From assembly GCA_001632435.1 (NCBI GenBank), contig KV423918.1:62001-126000 (forward strand): 64,000 nucleotides of DNA, in the 5' to 3' direction. The translations under genes and the position numbers were made by a program. The notes beneath the pieces were generated by a model, which was not told the DNA's origin, did not search any database, and was given only the letters and a program-made list of their open reading frames with translations. Positions 11,189 to 22,144 of the stretch are shown piece by piece. This stretch comes from Calocera cornea HHB12733. Its lineage: Eukaryota; Basidiomycota; Dacrymycetes; Dacrymycetales; Dacrymycetaceae. Position 1 is the stretch's first letter; the number at the start of each line of letters is the position of its first letter.

Positions 11189-11616
11189 AATTGAAAATGA
11201 GAAGGGGCGCATACTCCGGCTTGGAGGAGTTCGCGCTCCGTGGGGTTACGTAGTTGTGCCAACCTGCGGTTGTAAGCAGAATAGAAAAGGAATTGTGCTC
11301 GGTAACTGAACAACGCGTGTCCTCGGACTCCGGAGCGGCTCGTAAGCGCCCAAATATGCACACCGCTCTCGCCGATCACCTTTCTGAGGCTGTTGGGATA
11401 CCTCTATTCCGGCTTACATAGCAGAAGCAGAGAGACCCTGGTGACGTCTCACTGACCCGGACAGCACTCCCGCCTCGTGCGCGACTGAACGCATTATCCT
11501 CGTCATATCCCACGCTCCGCATATACCTCACCCAGTACATAAACGCTCATCCGCTTTCCTCTCCTCTCACCAGCACTCGTCCATCCACCAGCCCACCATC
11601 TCAAAGAAGCAACAGC
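11189..11616 (+). promoter_or_regulatory. spacer and promoter between the tandem thioredoxin-fold genes
   Basis: 428 bp without coding signal. It holds the 3' end of copy A and a CT-rich leader (11560-11610) before the ATG of copy B. Only weak TATA-like sequences (CATATACC near 11519, ACATAAA near 11536) are seen. Confidence 0.4.
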
Positions 11617-12474
11617 ATGGCCCTCCAGCCCTCCCTCCACGCCCTCCAGCTCGGCGTTCCCGGTGCCCCGTCCACCCTCGAGCTCTACATCGACTACGTC
11701 TGCCCCTTCACCGCCAAGCTCGTCAAGAACGCCCTCGTGCCCATCATCCTCCCGCTCATCTCCAAGGGCGGAAAATACGAGGGGAAGATCAAGGTCATCC
11801 TCAGGCTTACTCCGCAGCCATGGCATGGTGCGCCGACCTCTTTCCTCCTACCCATGTAGCAGAGCGTTGATCGTGATTGCGGGAAATAGCGAGCAGCATG
11901 CTCCTGCACGAAGCAGCCCTGGCGGCCGCCCGTGTCGCCCCGGAGAAGTTCGTCGACGTCTCGGTCCAGGTACAGCCCCTCCCCTCCCTCTGGTCGCAAC
12001 GCCGGCGCTAACCATCAACCGGCAGTTCTTCAAGCACCAGACCGAGTTCTACGACATTCCCGCATCCAAGCTCACCCCGACGCAGATCCGCGCCGCACTC
12101 GTTTCGTACGTTGTTGTCTCCCTTCACGTCGTGTACAGTGCGGTTGCTGATCAGCGTGGTGGCTGAGGTAGGCTCGCAACGGAGGTGATCGGTCAGGAGA
12201 AGGGAGCAGAGATGGCCGACCTGCTGGTGCACAAGACGACGCCGAACGGGGGCACGGCCGTAACGGATGACCTGAAGTACAACAGTGGGCCTCTCCTCTC
12301 TCTCATAGCTGGAGAACGCAGATGCTGACCGTCGGTACAGTCAAGATGGGCCGCCAGAACGGGATCCACGTAACGCCCTCGGCGGTGTGGGACGGGCTGT
12401 TCCAGGCGAGCGTGTCGAGCTCCTGGGGGAAGAAGGAGTGGAACGAGTTCTTCGAACAGAACGTCAAGCTCTGA
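11617..12474 (+). CDS. thioredoxin-fold (DsbA-like) protein, copy B
   Basis: Paralogue of the preceding gene. Exons 11617..11827, 11890..11969, 12026..12105, 12172..12284, 12341..12474, exactly the same lengths (211/80/80/113/134 nt) as copy A; 205 residues. The active-site segment is LELYIDYVCPFTAK, so the second Cys of CxxC is Thr here; the cis-Pro loop GIHVTPSA and the C-terminal SVSSSWGKKEWNEFF match copy A closely. Introns differ in sequence and length (56-66 bp), so the duplication is not recent. Possible roles are glutathione- or peroxide-linked or simply binding, but the missing resolving Cys argues against a standard disulfide oxidoreductase. The third-intron acceptor (12171) was chosen because it keeps the frame. 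Confidence 0.85.
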
Positions 12475-12791
12475 GCGACGTCCGGCCAAAAGTCGGATGA
12501 GGGGCCACGGTGTAACAACAATAACAAGACTTCGATTCGAGCTGGGCTGCCAGCCATATGTACAACTGATTGTGACAGATAGGAATTGCAAAGAAGAATG
12601 AATGGAATGAAATGGATGATGTATGCGATGCCTTTGAGGCCTTTCGTGTTTCTGTTGAGGACCGATTTACAGAGATGAGTACAGACGAGCGCCGCTCATG
12701 GCGGCCTTTTGATCAGTCCTCTGAATGCAGGCTCTGCCAGAGTGGGTCGGTTCATGCAGGAGGCTGCGAGACAACTGCGTACTTGCTTTCG
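12475..12791. other. convergent 3' intergenic region
   Basis: 317 bp between the ends of the plus-strand thioredoxin-fold gene and the minus-strand gene at 12792. Nothing beyond presumed 3' UTRs is seen. Confidence 0.5.
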
Positions 12792-14051
12792 TTACGCCCA
12801 GTGCCCATCCAGCGCCTCCGCCGGGAACTTCTCCGCATCCATCATGAGCTCCTTCATGACAGCCTCATCACTGAGCCCCTTCTCCCCCTCCGCGCTCTCC
12901 TCGACCTGCTCGCCCACTTTCTCCCCGACCGCTTGCTCAATATCCTTCTTGTCCGCAATCAAGAGCAGCTCGGCGCCCTTGTAGTCCAGCAGCTTGACAG
13001 GATTGGCAGGGACGAACCGGAGGCCCTTGGCGTCGCCCTCCCCGCCAAACTCAGCTTCTACGACCCCCTCGGGATAGTCCGCCCGCGCGCGAGGATTGAG
13101 CCCCGCCTGCGGGGGCGCAGACACGGTGGGGTTCTTGACCTGCAGGACGAAGCTCGAGGAGGGGAAGATATCGAGCGCCTTCTGCACCTCTCCCGGTTGG
13201 GCAGGGTGGCTCAGGTGGTATGCGAGGTACGTAGCGTGGCTGCTCGGCGGACCGTCCGTCTTGGCATACAGCACGTAGCTGCCCCTGCCCGCCAGGCGCG
13301 CTTCGGCAATATGCCGCTCCCCGCGCGTCTTCGTCGCGTAGTCCTTCGGGCCGAGCTCGTCGGCCAGCTCTGTCAGGTCATCGCCATAGCCGAGCACAGC
13401 GGCCCAGAACACCTCGCGCTTCTTCGACGGGTCTGGGAGGCGCTTCTTCCCCACGCTGATGAGGCGGTACTGCTTGTTGGCTTTGCCCTGCGGCTCGGCC
13501 GGGGCAGCCGCGCTCGAGCCGGGGGCGCGCGGGAGGAGGAGGATGGAGAACTTGGAGACGTCGTCGAGGGAGGAGGCCTCTTCGAGCTCCACTTTGGGGC
13601 GGTAGAAGAAGTATATGCTAGCCTCGCGTTAGCAGGATGGCACTGGGGAAGGAGATGGGAAGGAAGGGCGTACTGGCCACGCTCTAGCACGGCGGTGCCT
13701 TTTTCGAACCCGGCTGGGGCGGAGGCGTTCTCCGTCTGTTCGGACTTGCTGGCCCCCACAGAGGGGCCTTTCTCCCCCTCTTTCTCAGCTTTGCCGTTGT
13801 CTTGGACATTGGGGTCGTTCTCCTCGACTTTAGTGCCGTTCCCCCTGGGGTTTTGCTCTTCGTGTTGTTCGGCGGCCGCCTGTGTCCTCCTCCTTCCCGT
13901 TCTCCTCAGACTTAGCAGCGCTCACGTCCTCTCCCCGCTCCTTCTTTGCCCTCTTCCCGCCCTTATGTTTCGCACTGCTCTGGCGCTTCACCCCGGCTTC
14001 ATGGTTCGCGCCGTTCGTCTTCCCCGCCGCTTGCGATCTGGTAGTGGGCAT
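12792..14051 (-). CDS. conserved-looking protein of unknown function (GHIYFFYRPK)
   Basis: Exons 14051..13926, 13879..13674, 13617..12792; 385 residues. The N-terminal 110 residues are basic then acidic and disordered, with KHKGGKRAKKERGE as a possible nuclear localisation signal. The ordered part begins with ERGHIYFFYRPKVELEEA, formed across the second intron, followed by SLDDVSKFSILLLPR, a LISVGKKRLPD strand, an FWAAVLGYG segment and AEARLAGRGSYVLY. It looks like one compact alpha/beta domain of about 230 residues. I believe similar proteins occur in other fungi, but I cannot name the family. The first intron (46 bp, GTGAGC...ACACAG) is needed to join the frames. It shares a divergent promoter with the membrane-protein gene at 14498. 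Confidence 0.75.
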
Positions 14052-14497
14052 TCTCGCACCTTAGCAGTCTGCTACAGCGTGTGTACTTCGACGTAGCAGA
14101 TGGCGGTCCAAATGAAAGGAGCACACACTAGTGTCCTACTGCAGCTTCTGTTCTTATACAATAACAGCACATGTCTTCTGCTCACATGGGCCAACAAGTA
14201 ATGCGCTTCATGCCGCTTCCCGCTGTTCTGGCCCGCCGGACCCGGAGCTCACTGACATGACGTCAGGTTCCACGAGGCTTACATAAGCGGGAAGCGAAAC
14301 CAGGAGGAATTGCGGGAATGACGCACCAGCACGCGGCGGGATCGAGCCGTTCCTCCCGGCAAGGGCAACGAAGATCCTTCATCTGTCCAGGCACTGTGAA
14401 TCTCTGCGAGATCGCCCATCCCTCAATCCCTCATCCCTCGTTCCCACCTTCCCCGCTTGCTACCCTTTACGGCCTGTTTACGTTTCGTACCCGCAGA
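14052..14497. promoter_or_regulatory. divergent promoter with CRE-like palindrome TGACGTCA
   Basis: 446 bp between two divergent starts. TGACGTCA at 14258-14265 is a perfect CRE/ATF-type bZIP site. CTTACATAAG lies just after it at 14278-14287, a weak TATA candidate for the rightward gene. Binding is inferred from the motif only. Confidence 0.45.
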
Positions 14498-15817
14498 ATG
14501 TCCTCCGACCACGAGCACACGCTTGTCTTCCCCTCTCCCCCGTCCACTCAGTCGCCTCCAAAACTCCCAACAACAACCAGCACCCCGCAGCAGTATCTCA
14601 CGCCCCCCAAACCCGCCCCTTCATCAGACGACGACGACCGGGCGTCGATCCTCTCGACCATCTCGCGCCTGCGCTTCCACCCCTCCTCCGTGCGCCAGCC
14701 GCTTCCCTTCTTCCTCCCGACCGGCGGAAAGTTCGTCGACGCCAAGCATGGCGTGACGTACACTTGGTCCTCCCGCTCCTCGCGCAAGAACCGCTGCCCA
14801 CCCGCGCGGCACCGTGTGGAGCCGCACCCCGACGCCCCAACGCGGGGGGACACCCCGCGCATCTCTAGGGCAGGGAGCATCGAGGCGCGGCTGCAGCGCA
14901 GCCCGTTCAAGCCGCACCTCGAGGCCGACTGCTCCTTCTGGGTCGCGGTGATCTTCACTGCGGGCTCTGCAGTCTGGGTGATCAACGGCTTCTTCGTCTT
15001 CCTTCCCCTGCTGCAGCCGAGCTTCCCGCTCTACACGAATGCGGCGGGCGCGCTGGCGTTTGTGGGTGGGAGCCTGTTCGAGATCGGCGGTTGGCTCATG
15101 GTCATCGAGGCGAGCAACACGGGCCACGAGCAGATGTTCGAGGGGCCCCTGAGCGCCTACCTGCGCTGGCGCCGGTCGAGTGAGGAGAAGATTTTGGAGG
15201 AGGCCGGCAGCGCCGAGCATGGGGCACACGGCGATGCCGGCGAGGACCAGCAGAAGGAGGGCAAGGCCGCGCCTGGGGCGAAGAAGGGCAGCAGCAAGCA
15301 GGCGTTCAAGTGGTTCGCCAAGCCTGCGTGGAGGGACCTCGGCTACCTCGCCAGCTTCATCCAGCTTATCGCCGCGACTATCTTCTGGGTGTCGACCGTT
15401 GTTGGGCTACCGGGCGTCATCCCGACGCTGTTTACGGACCCGCCGGTGGTCATTGCGGACATCTTCTACTGGACGCCGCAAGTGCTCGGTGGTTTCGGAT
15501 TCGTCGTGAGCAGTCTGCTACTGTGCGTGCCCGCCCTTACCCCGAGTCCAACTACCTAACCTCCCCGATGCAGGATGATCGAGACCCAATCGCACTGGTA
15601 CCTCCCGAACCCGCTCTCAATAGGCTGGCAAGTCGCCGTCTGGAACCTCGTCGGCGCGGTCGGTTTCCTGCTCTGTGGTGCATGGGGCTATCTGAGCCTA
15701 GACGTGCCATGGGAGAACTACCAGAGCGCGTGCGCGACTTTCTGGGGCAGCTGGGCGTTCCTTATTGGGAGCGGGTTCCAGCTGTATGAGACTATTTGGA
15801 GGGAGTCGCCCGAGTGA
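14498..15817 (+). CDS. multi-pass integral membrane protein, function unknown
   Basis: Exons 14498..15522 and 15574..15817; 422 residues. The first about 140 residues are Ser/Pro-rich and probably cytosolic. Hydrophobic segments follow: FWVAVIFTAGSAVWVING, a pair around ALAFVGGSLFEIGGWLMVIE, then after an acidic/Lys-rich loop LGYLASFIQLIAATIFWVST, VLGGFGFVVSSLLLMIE, AVWNLVGAVGFLLCGAWGYL and a last one ending FLIGSGFQLYETIW: about seven spans. The repeated small-residue SxxFxIG pattern is typical of fungal YrhK-like integral membrane proteins, but that is from memory. The start at 14498 is preferred; an in-frame ATG at 14318 would add 60 low-complexity residues and overlap the promoter. The acceptor-like CCGCAG just before the ATG might mark a 5' UTR intron. 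Confidence 0.78.
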
Positions 15818-17130
15818 GCCCGAGGGGTGTAGCGGGCAGGAGGAGCCCGACTGGTAGGAGGGAGGTGGAAGGTGGGAGGACAGCACTCGGACGATTTGAG
15901 GACAAGGGGCCGCTTGGTGCGGTTGGAACGGACTCCGCGTTGCCTGGATATATTTCCTCATTTTTCACGATTTTCTTGACTTTCTTGACTTTCTTGGATC
16001 CTTTCCCGCTTCACATGCAACGCACACACACATTCATGCACATCCTCAACATTCACATTCATATGGACGAGCCAAGCATTATACCACGTTCTATGTACAC
16101 GGACTATTAGTACACGCGCACGCGCACATGCACGAATTCGAGATGCACGCAACTTGACGAGCCTGACAAGGATGTGCATGGCGTAGGTGGTAACCTCGTC
16201 CTCCGCTGCCCATGCGCTCCGGTGCACGTTGATGGGGGGATGGACGCCTGCATTTGCGCATGCATGTGCATGTTGTGTGTGTCGCGCAGGATGTTTGACG
16301 CCGGGGCGGGTATGTGGCGCCCAGCATCTTCAGAGTTGCGGGCGCTAGGGAGAGCCCTGACCGACTCAAGCTCGCTGGGCTCCAGCCGTTCAGGAAGTCA
16401 CTTTGCGTACCTGCTGAGAGGTGCTAGAGAGATGACGGTCTGGAGCGAGCACAGCGTGCCGTCACTGGTCACTGGTCTGCTGTGAGGGGCACTGCCTGTT
16501 AATGCACGAGGGCAACACTGCCAGGCACTACCATTAACGAGTCAGACATTCACCGCCAGGGTCCCGGCGACGTGCCAAGTCGATTCCTTTGCCTTAGGAC
16601 GGAAGTACAGTAGTTACTTACTTTGTGGGTGAGCATGTGGTGGGCGCAAAGAGAGGGCCCTGGATGCGTCCGTCAGGGTGGTGTGGGCCGTCGGGGTCTG
16701 CGTCGGGGGAGGGGACCGCCGGGAATGCGCAACGTGAACACAGCAGGGGCGTGGGGGACGGTCTCGCTCTGAGACTGAGACCCACTGGCGCCTACGGAAG
16801 AACGGGAACGGGAACGGGAACTGACGACGGGCTGCCTCTGTTTGTTGCACCTTCATTCCTGTACAGTGGCCATCAGTCACGGTACTTATCCCAGGCACAG
16901 AACAGAGCGCTTCTTCCATTGAATTCCGACTTGGGATCACCAGAGACGTACTGTATCTCCGCACCGTCCATTACAACCACTGCACCCGGCGTCAATCTCT
17001 CCTCCCTGCAACCCCACCTCTCTCCCTCCCCTTCAACACCCAACATCACCTCCCCACCACCTGCATTCCTCAACCCGCTCAACCAACTGCTCACCCTGTA
17101 CGATCACGAACAACGGCCCGATCGGCGGCG
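15818..17130. other. intergenic region with simple-sequence tracts
   Basis: 1.3 kb without a recognised gene. It holds TTTCTTGAC repeats (15966-15999), alternating purine/pyrimidine tracts such as CACGCGCACGCGCACATGCAC (about 16112-16132) and GCGCATGCATGTGCATG (about 16257-16273), and a short GGGAAC tandem repeat (16804-16821). The last about 150 bp before 17131 are pyrimidine-rich, a likely leader. Confidence 0.45.
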
Positions 17131-17250
17131 ATGGACACCCCCACAGAGCTCATGGACGCGCCCCCGCCGGCGTACGAGCTGTCGCAGAACGAGTTCGACA
17201 ACAAGCTTGCGGACGCGGTTGCACACTCTCTAGCCTTGACGGCTCGCCCT

Positions 17251-17281
<31 letters not shown>

Positions 17282-20179
17282 CACAACCACAACCCCAGTC
17301 ACAACAACAGCAGCAGCAATACTCCCCGGAGAAATCACCCCCTCCACCGAGCGTCCAAGTAACCCCACCCCCCAGCGCCTCCCTCTCCACCACCTCCTCC
17401 CACAGCTACGGGCAGGACCACAAACATCCCGGAGACACGAGCAGAGAGCCCGGGTACGAAGAGTGGGACGAGGAGGTGTTCCGCTCTAATGAGCTTAGGC
17501 TGCGGGCCAGGTCGAGTGGCTCGGGGAGCGGGAGCGGGTCGGCGCTTGAGGGTCCTCCGGGTGGTGGGGAGGGACTTGTGATGAGTGGGAATGGGAAGGA
17601 CCGGGTGCCTACGCCGACCCCACCGATGGCTCCCATGGCCCCGAGCTCCAACTCGTCGCCGCAGCAGCCGGTCGAGACGAAGCAAGAGAAAGAGCGCCCC
17701 TCCTGGTATGCCGATGCGGGCCTCTCGCCCTCCCAATCGTCCACCTCCCTCTCCCCGTCCGCCTCTCCCAGCACCTCATCGCCCCAGGGCGCAAGCCCCA
17801 CCACCCCTACGGACCCCTCCCGCACCCCGCGTCGTTCTCCCTCCGGCGCCCGAGCGCCCATGGGAGGCAGGAGCAGGAGCATCAGGGTGCTTCCTTCCAT
17901 CCCCCAGGGGGCGGTTTCGGGCCCTACTTCTCCCGTGGAGGCGGGTCAGGGGGCGACGCTGCCTGTTGTGAGGGAGGCGCTTGCAGTCGGGGAGAATGGG
18001 AAGGGGAAAGCAGGGATGCCTCTGGTCGATACTGCTGCGGAGGTGGGGGAGGAGCCGGGGCCTGTTGATGCTGGGAATGGGAGAGCGGAGGGGAAGGAGA
18101 AAGCGCGGGAGGAGAGGCAGGAGAAGGAAAGGCCCAGCTGGTACTACGAAGCCGGGTTTGACAAGCTTGACAAGCAGCTTGCCGCCGGCGCTGGTGCTGG
18201 CGGCTCCTCGGCCTCCAACTCCAACTCAACCGCGCAACACCAGCACCAGCAACAACAACCGCCTGTACCGTCGGAAGGGGAAGAAGTGCCGCCCCCGCCG
18301 CTGCATAACGATACCGCGCCGCCAGCGCATCAGGAGAAGGAGCGGCCGAGCTGGTACTTCGAAGCGGGGCTGGACAAGCTTCCGGCGAGCGGGGGGAGCG
18401 GGTCTGGCCCTGCCCCTACCCCGAGCGCGAGCGATGCCCCTCCCTCGGCACCTTCTGTGTCCGAGCCTGTGGCAGCGCCCGAGCACACACAAGAAAAGGA
18501 GAAGGAGACAAAGTACGAAAAGGAGCGCCCGTCATGGTACTACGAAGCTGGGTTGGGCGACGCGTCCAAGGCCGCCGAAGCCGCCGCAGCCGCCTCCTCC
18601 TCTTTACCATCCTCCGCTACTACCGCTCCCGCCGCAGCCCGCCAGCGCTCGGATACAACGACCACCACAGCAAGCGCGGCCAGCTCGCTCGCCTCCCCCC
18701 CAGGCTCAGGCCAGGGGGCACTTCCCCAATGGCCCAGCTCGGCCAGCACCTCCCCCGCGCGCACCCTGGCCGCACTGGGGGAGGACGACGAGTACGATCA
18801 CGATGCGGACGAGGCGCCGCCTGCTTTTACACCGGTGGCCCCGCCCCTACCAGGGCCGGGGATCGACCTCCCCTCGGGCCCGTTAGGCAGAACGGCGGGG
18901 AGGGGGATGAGCCCCCCGCCGCCGATCGGGGCCTACGTTTCTGGCTCTGGCTCCAATGGACCCTTGAGGCAGCAGACGATGCCCCCGCCCGCCTCGGCCC
19001 CGTCGCACCAGCAGAGCTTCGCCCCCGACGTGCGTGCGCCCAACAGGTACTCCATGCCGGCCATGTCGCACGCTTCCGCCATGCAAACCCACGCAGGCGT
19101 GGGAGGGCCGGGCGGGGCCGGGGCCGGGTTCCCAGCACGGGTAGGCATCCAGAGCACGGGCCAGAAACAGGTGTTCGCCCCCGCGGGGTACTCGCGCAGG
19201 CTGCAGTTCAACCCGAGCGTAGCGTATGGGGCTGAGGGGCAGGCGGGGACTGTCGGTGCAGTGGGGGGCGGAGTGGGGCAGGAGAGCCTGTATGGGAATG
19301 TGCATGCGCTGTATAAGTGCGTCTTCTTTTGTCAAATGATGTGGTTGCGATGGAGGCTGACGGGGCTACAGTTCGTCTGTGGCGGCATTCCTGCCTAAGC
19401 CGGTGCAGCCGCAGTACCAGACTGCCGCCCAGGCATACGCTGCGCAGTACGCCAACAGCACCACCTCCTCTACCGAGCAGAACGCGCGCCTCTCGCCCGT
19501 CTCCATGCGCCGCTCCCCCTCCGCCTCCCCGTCGTCATCCTCCAACCAAACCCCAAGCCAGCAATCCAACCCCACTTCGCCCACACCAACGTACTCTTCC
19601 AACCCGGGCTCCAGCCCGCTCCCTACCCCTCCAGCCGGCGGCCTCGCCTCAGCCATCTCCTCCTCCGCGGCGAGGCCGTACGACACCGCGCTCGCCGAGT
19701 CTGTCGGCCCGGTCGCAGAGAGCGTGAAGCAGATGCACCAACAGGCACAGGTGCAGGCGAACCTCAACAGATACTCCATGGCCCCCTCCCTCTCCGGCTC
19801 CCTGTCCGGGTCAGTTCCGACCCCGCCCGTGCCCGCATACCCCCCGCAGCTGCAGTACAACCCGCTGAACGCGTACAACAACCTGCCTCTGCCGCAGCAG
19901 CCATACCCGCCCCAACCACATTCACAGCAGCAACAGCACCAGGGCTTCCCAGGCCTGGGGCTCACACAGTCCCAGTCGCTGTACTCGATCCCTGCCGGCC
20001 CGCCGAGGGGGTATGGGCAGCCCGCCCTGGCCCCGGGACCGTCTCAGGGGCAGATGTACCCGCAGCAGGGGTATCCGCCGATGCAGCAGCAGCAGCAGCA
20101 GCAGTGGGGCCCCCCGCCTCCGCAGGGACAGCAGCCTGTGCAAGGGTGGCAACAGGGGCAGGGCGCCTACAGGCGCTAA
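17131..20179 (+). CDS. disordered PPxY protein with four KERPSWY repeats
   Basis: Exons 17131..19316 and 19372..20179; 997 residues. Nearly all Ser, Pro, Gln, Gly and Ala. Near the N-terminus PPPAYELSQNEFDNK contains a PPxY motif (residues 12-15), the ligand type for WW domains such as those of Rsp5/Nedd4 ubiquitin ligases. A polyQ tract (CAG repeats, about 17251-17310) follows. Four copies of a short motif, EKERPSWYxxAGx, sit near residues 186, 331, 402 and 460, each in an otherwise unconserved stretch; the Y/F-Y-E-A-G core is nearly invariant. The C-terminal third has LQFNP and LQYNPLNAYN segments and more polyQ. The splice at 19316/19372 restores ALYNSSVAAFLPKP. No enzymatic domain, signal peptide or membrane span. 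A scaffold or adaptor role is a guess. Confidence 0.8.
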
Positions 20180-21059
20180 GCTCTGGCTGTTACCGCAGGT
20201 GGACCATCCGTCCGAGGGGAAGCAGTAGATTTTTAGTTAATCTGTACACAAGGACTTTTCTCGTTATCTGAGGGGATACAGTTGAATTGGCGGATTGCAT
20301 ATAGGACGGGGGCGTAGTCTTCATGTTGTTGTCGATTATCGAGTAATGTACACTCTTGAGAGAAGTGCGGCTGTGTGACACAGCAGTGTATGCCTGAGCA
20401 GACTTCCGAGAACAGTGAGCCTGCCCACCTTGAGTCGTCCCCCAGTCGTTCTCCAGCGCCACGAAAGCTGACTCCTCCCCAGAGAGCCTCTCCCCGAGCA
20501 CAGGAGGGAACCATTGCGGTCGGTCGGCCCGTGCCCTATAGATAACCCCCTTCCCGCAGCCGCTGAGCAAGACAACGGCCCGACGGCCCCCACACCGGCG
20601 CCGCTGACTTAAGGGCCCGGAGGCCGGGAGGGAGCGCTTGCGCATTTTAGACTGCGCGCACAGGCATGCAATGCAGGTACGCACGCACGCATTCTGCACG
20701 GGGAGAAAAGAGAGACCTCCATCTGAGAATTCCTTCTCTCGGCGGTCTTTTCGGCAACGAGGAGTGCATGAGGTGGCCGGTGGCCATGCGCGTTCGCTTT
20801 CGCCTGACGGTGGCCGGTGACCGTTTGCCCTCAACTCGGGGCCCGGGTGAGGAGCTTAGCATACATAGCCATTGTTGAGCGCTTTGTGAGACTAAACTGG
20901 GGAGACGCGTTCGGACAGCACAAGTCGGCCATCGTTGATAGTCTTTCCAACCAGAAGCACCTCTCACCGAGCGCGGGCCGTGGACCATCGTGTTCAATCA
21001 CCGGCCGTCCACCGTCCTTACGTTTGCCCCAAGGGCCGCGTAGCAGCCGACCGCTAACA

Positions 21060-21083
21060 CCCCCCCCCCCCCCCCCCCCCCCC
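21060..21083. repeat. poly-C run (24 C)
   Basis: Uninterrupted run of 24 cytosines flanked by CTAACA and GGTACA. Its exact length may be a sequencing artefact. Confidence 0.9.
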
Positions 21084-21673
21084 GGTACATACAGTACACG
21101 TTCGCGCAACAAGTGTGTTTCTTGACTTTGCACGACTCCATTCCGGTGTGGTGAGGCAGCGGCGGTTCTCACGATCGGCTGTTCGACTGGCCTTATGTGC
21201 TGGGATCTTGTCTGTATGTATCACTCACTGATAAGTTAATCAAATTGAAATGGGATAAGTTAAGCACGTAAGTTACTGTAACTCTTGTTTTTTGGGAGGC
21301 CCAAATTTCGAAAGTGGTGCGAATTCCGCGTAATCGAGAAGTTGCTATACGGTACAGATCATTTTTGCGCGCCAGTTCCGGAAAATGCCATGCCATTCAT
21401 GATTTATCTTTTCGAGATTCGCATTGCAACCGGGATAGAACCTCTGAGAAAGGTGAAGAAGGGAATAGGGTTGCGGAGGGCGGACAGCCACCCACCGGGG
21501 CCGATGGAAGCGTGCGCACCTGATTGGGCCTAGTCATCTCGCGTCATCTTTCTCTTTGCTTGGCAGCATGGGTGGACTGAATCTGCTTCCGCTTAGTCAA
21601 AGGCGGCCCTGACTCGAAATCGTGGGTCGGCCGGCGGCCGGCGGCGTCGTCGCGCCACTGACAATGTGACTAG

Positions 21674-22144
21674 TGGATGACTTTCCGTAGACCTAGATCC
21701 TAGATTTTGAGCATCCTAGATGCGCCACACAGGGTCTGCCGAGGTGCCGCTGTCGAAATTCAAACTCCGGAGCACTCCTAGATTGCTTATCGTCCGTCCT
21801 AGATGTTGAATCTAGGAGAGGGGTCCCCCCCCCTCTCCTAGATCTTTTCTGCTCTCCTAGACCCTCACGGAAGCACACCTTCACATGGAGCGCCTGCCTG
21901 CACATACAAATGCTGTGCAATTTGCTTCCTAGGGTAAACAATGGCACAGCCTCTGGAGGACCCCAATTTAACACATTGCGTGATCTGTGTTGTGCAGATG
22001 ACAAATCTAGGATCTAGGACGGTGTGTGCGTGCATCCTACGGTTTAGGTTAGCATCTGTGATCTGTGTTTTGTCGTCCAAAAACTGCTTCCGTTTAGGAT
22101 CTGTGTCGAAAAATCTACGATCTAGGTCTACGGAAAGTCATCCA
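21674..22144. mobile_element. 471-bp MITE-like element with 35-bp terminal inverted repeats, CTAGAT-rich
   Basis: The left end 21674-21708 begins TGGATGACTTTCCGTAGACC and continues TAGATC-C-TAGATTTT. The reverse complement of 22110-22144 matches it at 34 of 35 positions. The interior is dotted with CTAGAT/ATCTAG variants in both directions (for example about 21695, 21715, 21778, 21799, 21811, 21839, 22005, 22011, 22121). It also holds a perfect hairpin with 14-bp arms ATCTAGGAGAGGGG (21810-21823) and its complement (21830-21843). There is no transposase; the longest frame inside is not coding-like. Size, TIRs and non-coding interior fit a miniature inverted-repeat transposable element. GTGA occurs at both flanks (21666-21669 and 22145-22148), but 4 bp separate the left copy from the repeat, so a target-site duplication is unproven. 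It lies about 590 bp before the MFS gene. Confidence 0.7.

Noticed and set aside
16112..16273. CRISPR-like or satellite array
   Set aside because: Only simple CA/CG-alternating tracts; no regularly spaced repeats. CRISPR is not expected in a fungus and none was seen anywhere.
17981..19235. Arg/Pro-rich plus-strand frames inside the KERPSWY-repeat gene
   Set aside because: Out-of-frame readings of GC-rich low-complexity coding sequence; the main frame keeps conserved repeats and a clean splice junction.
20190..20834. 214-codon minus-strand frame
   Set aside because: No motif, no ATG-context or splice support, Arg/Ser/Pro composition of non-coding GC-rich DNA.
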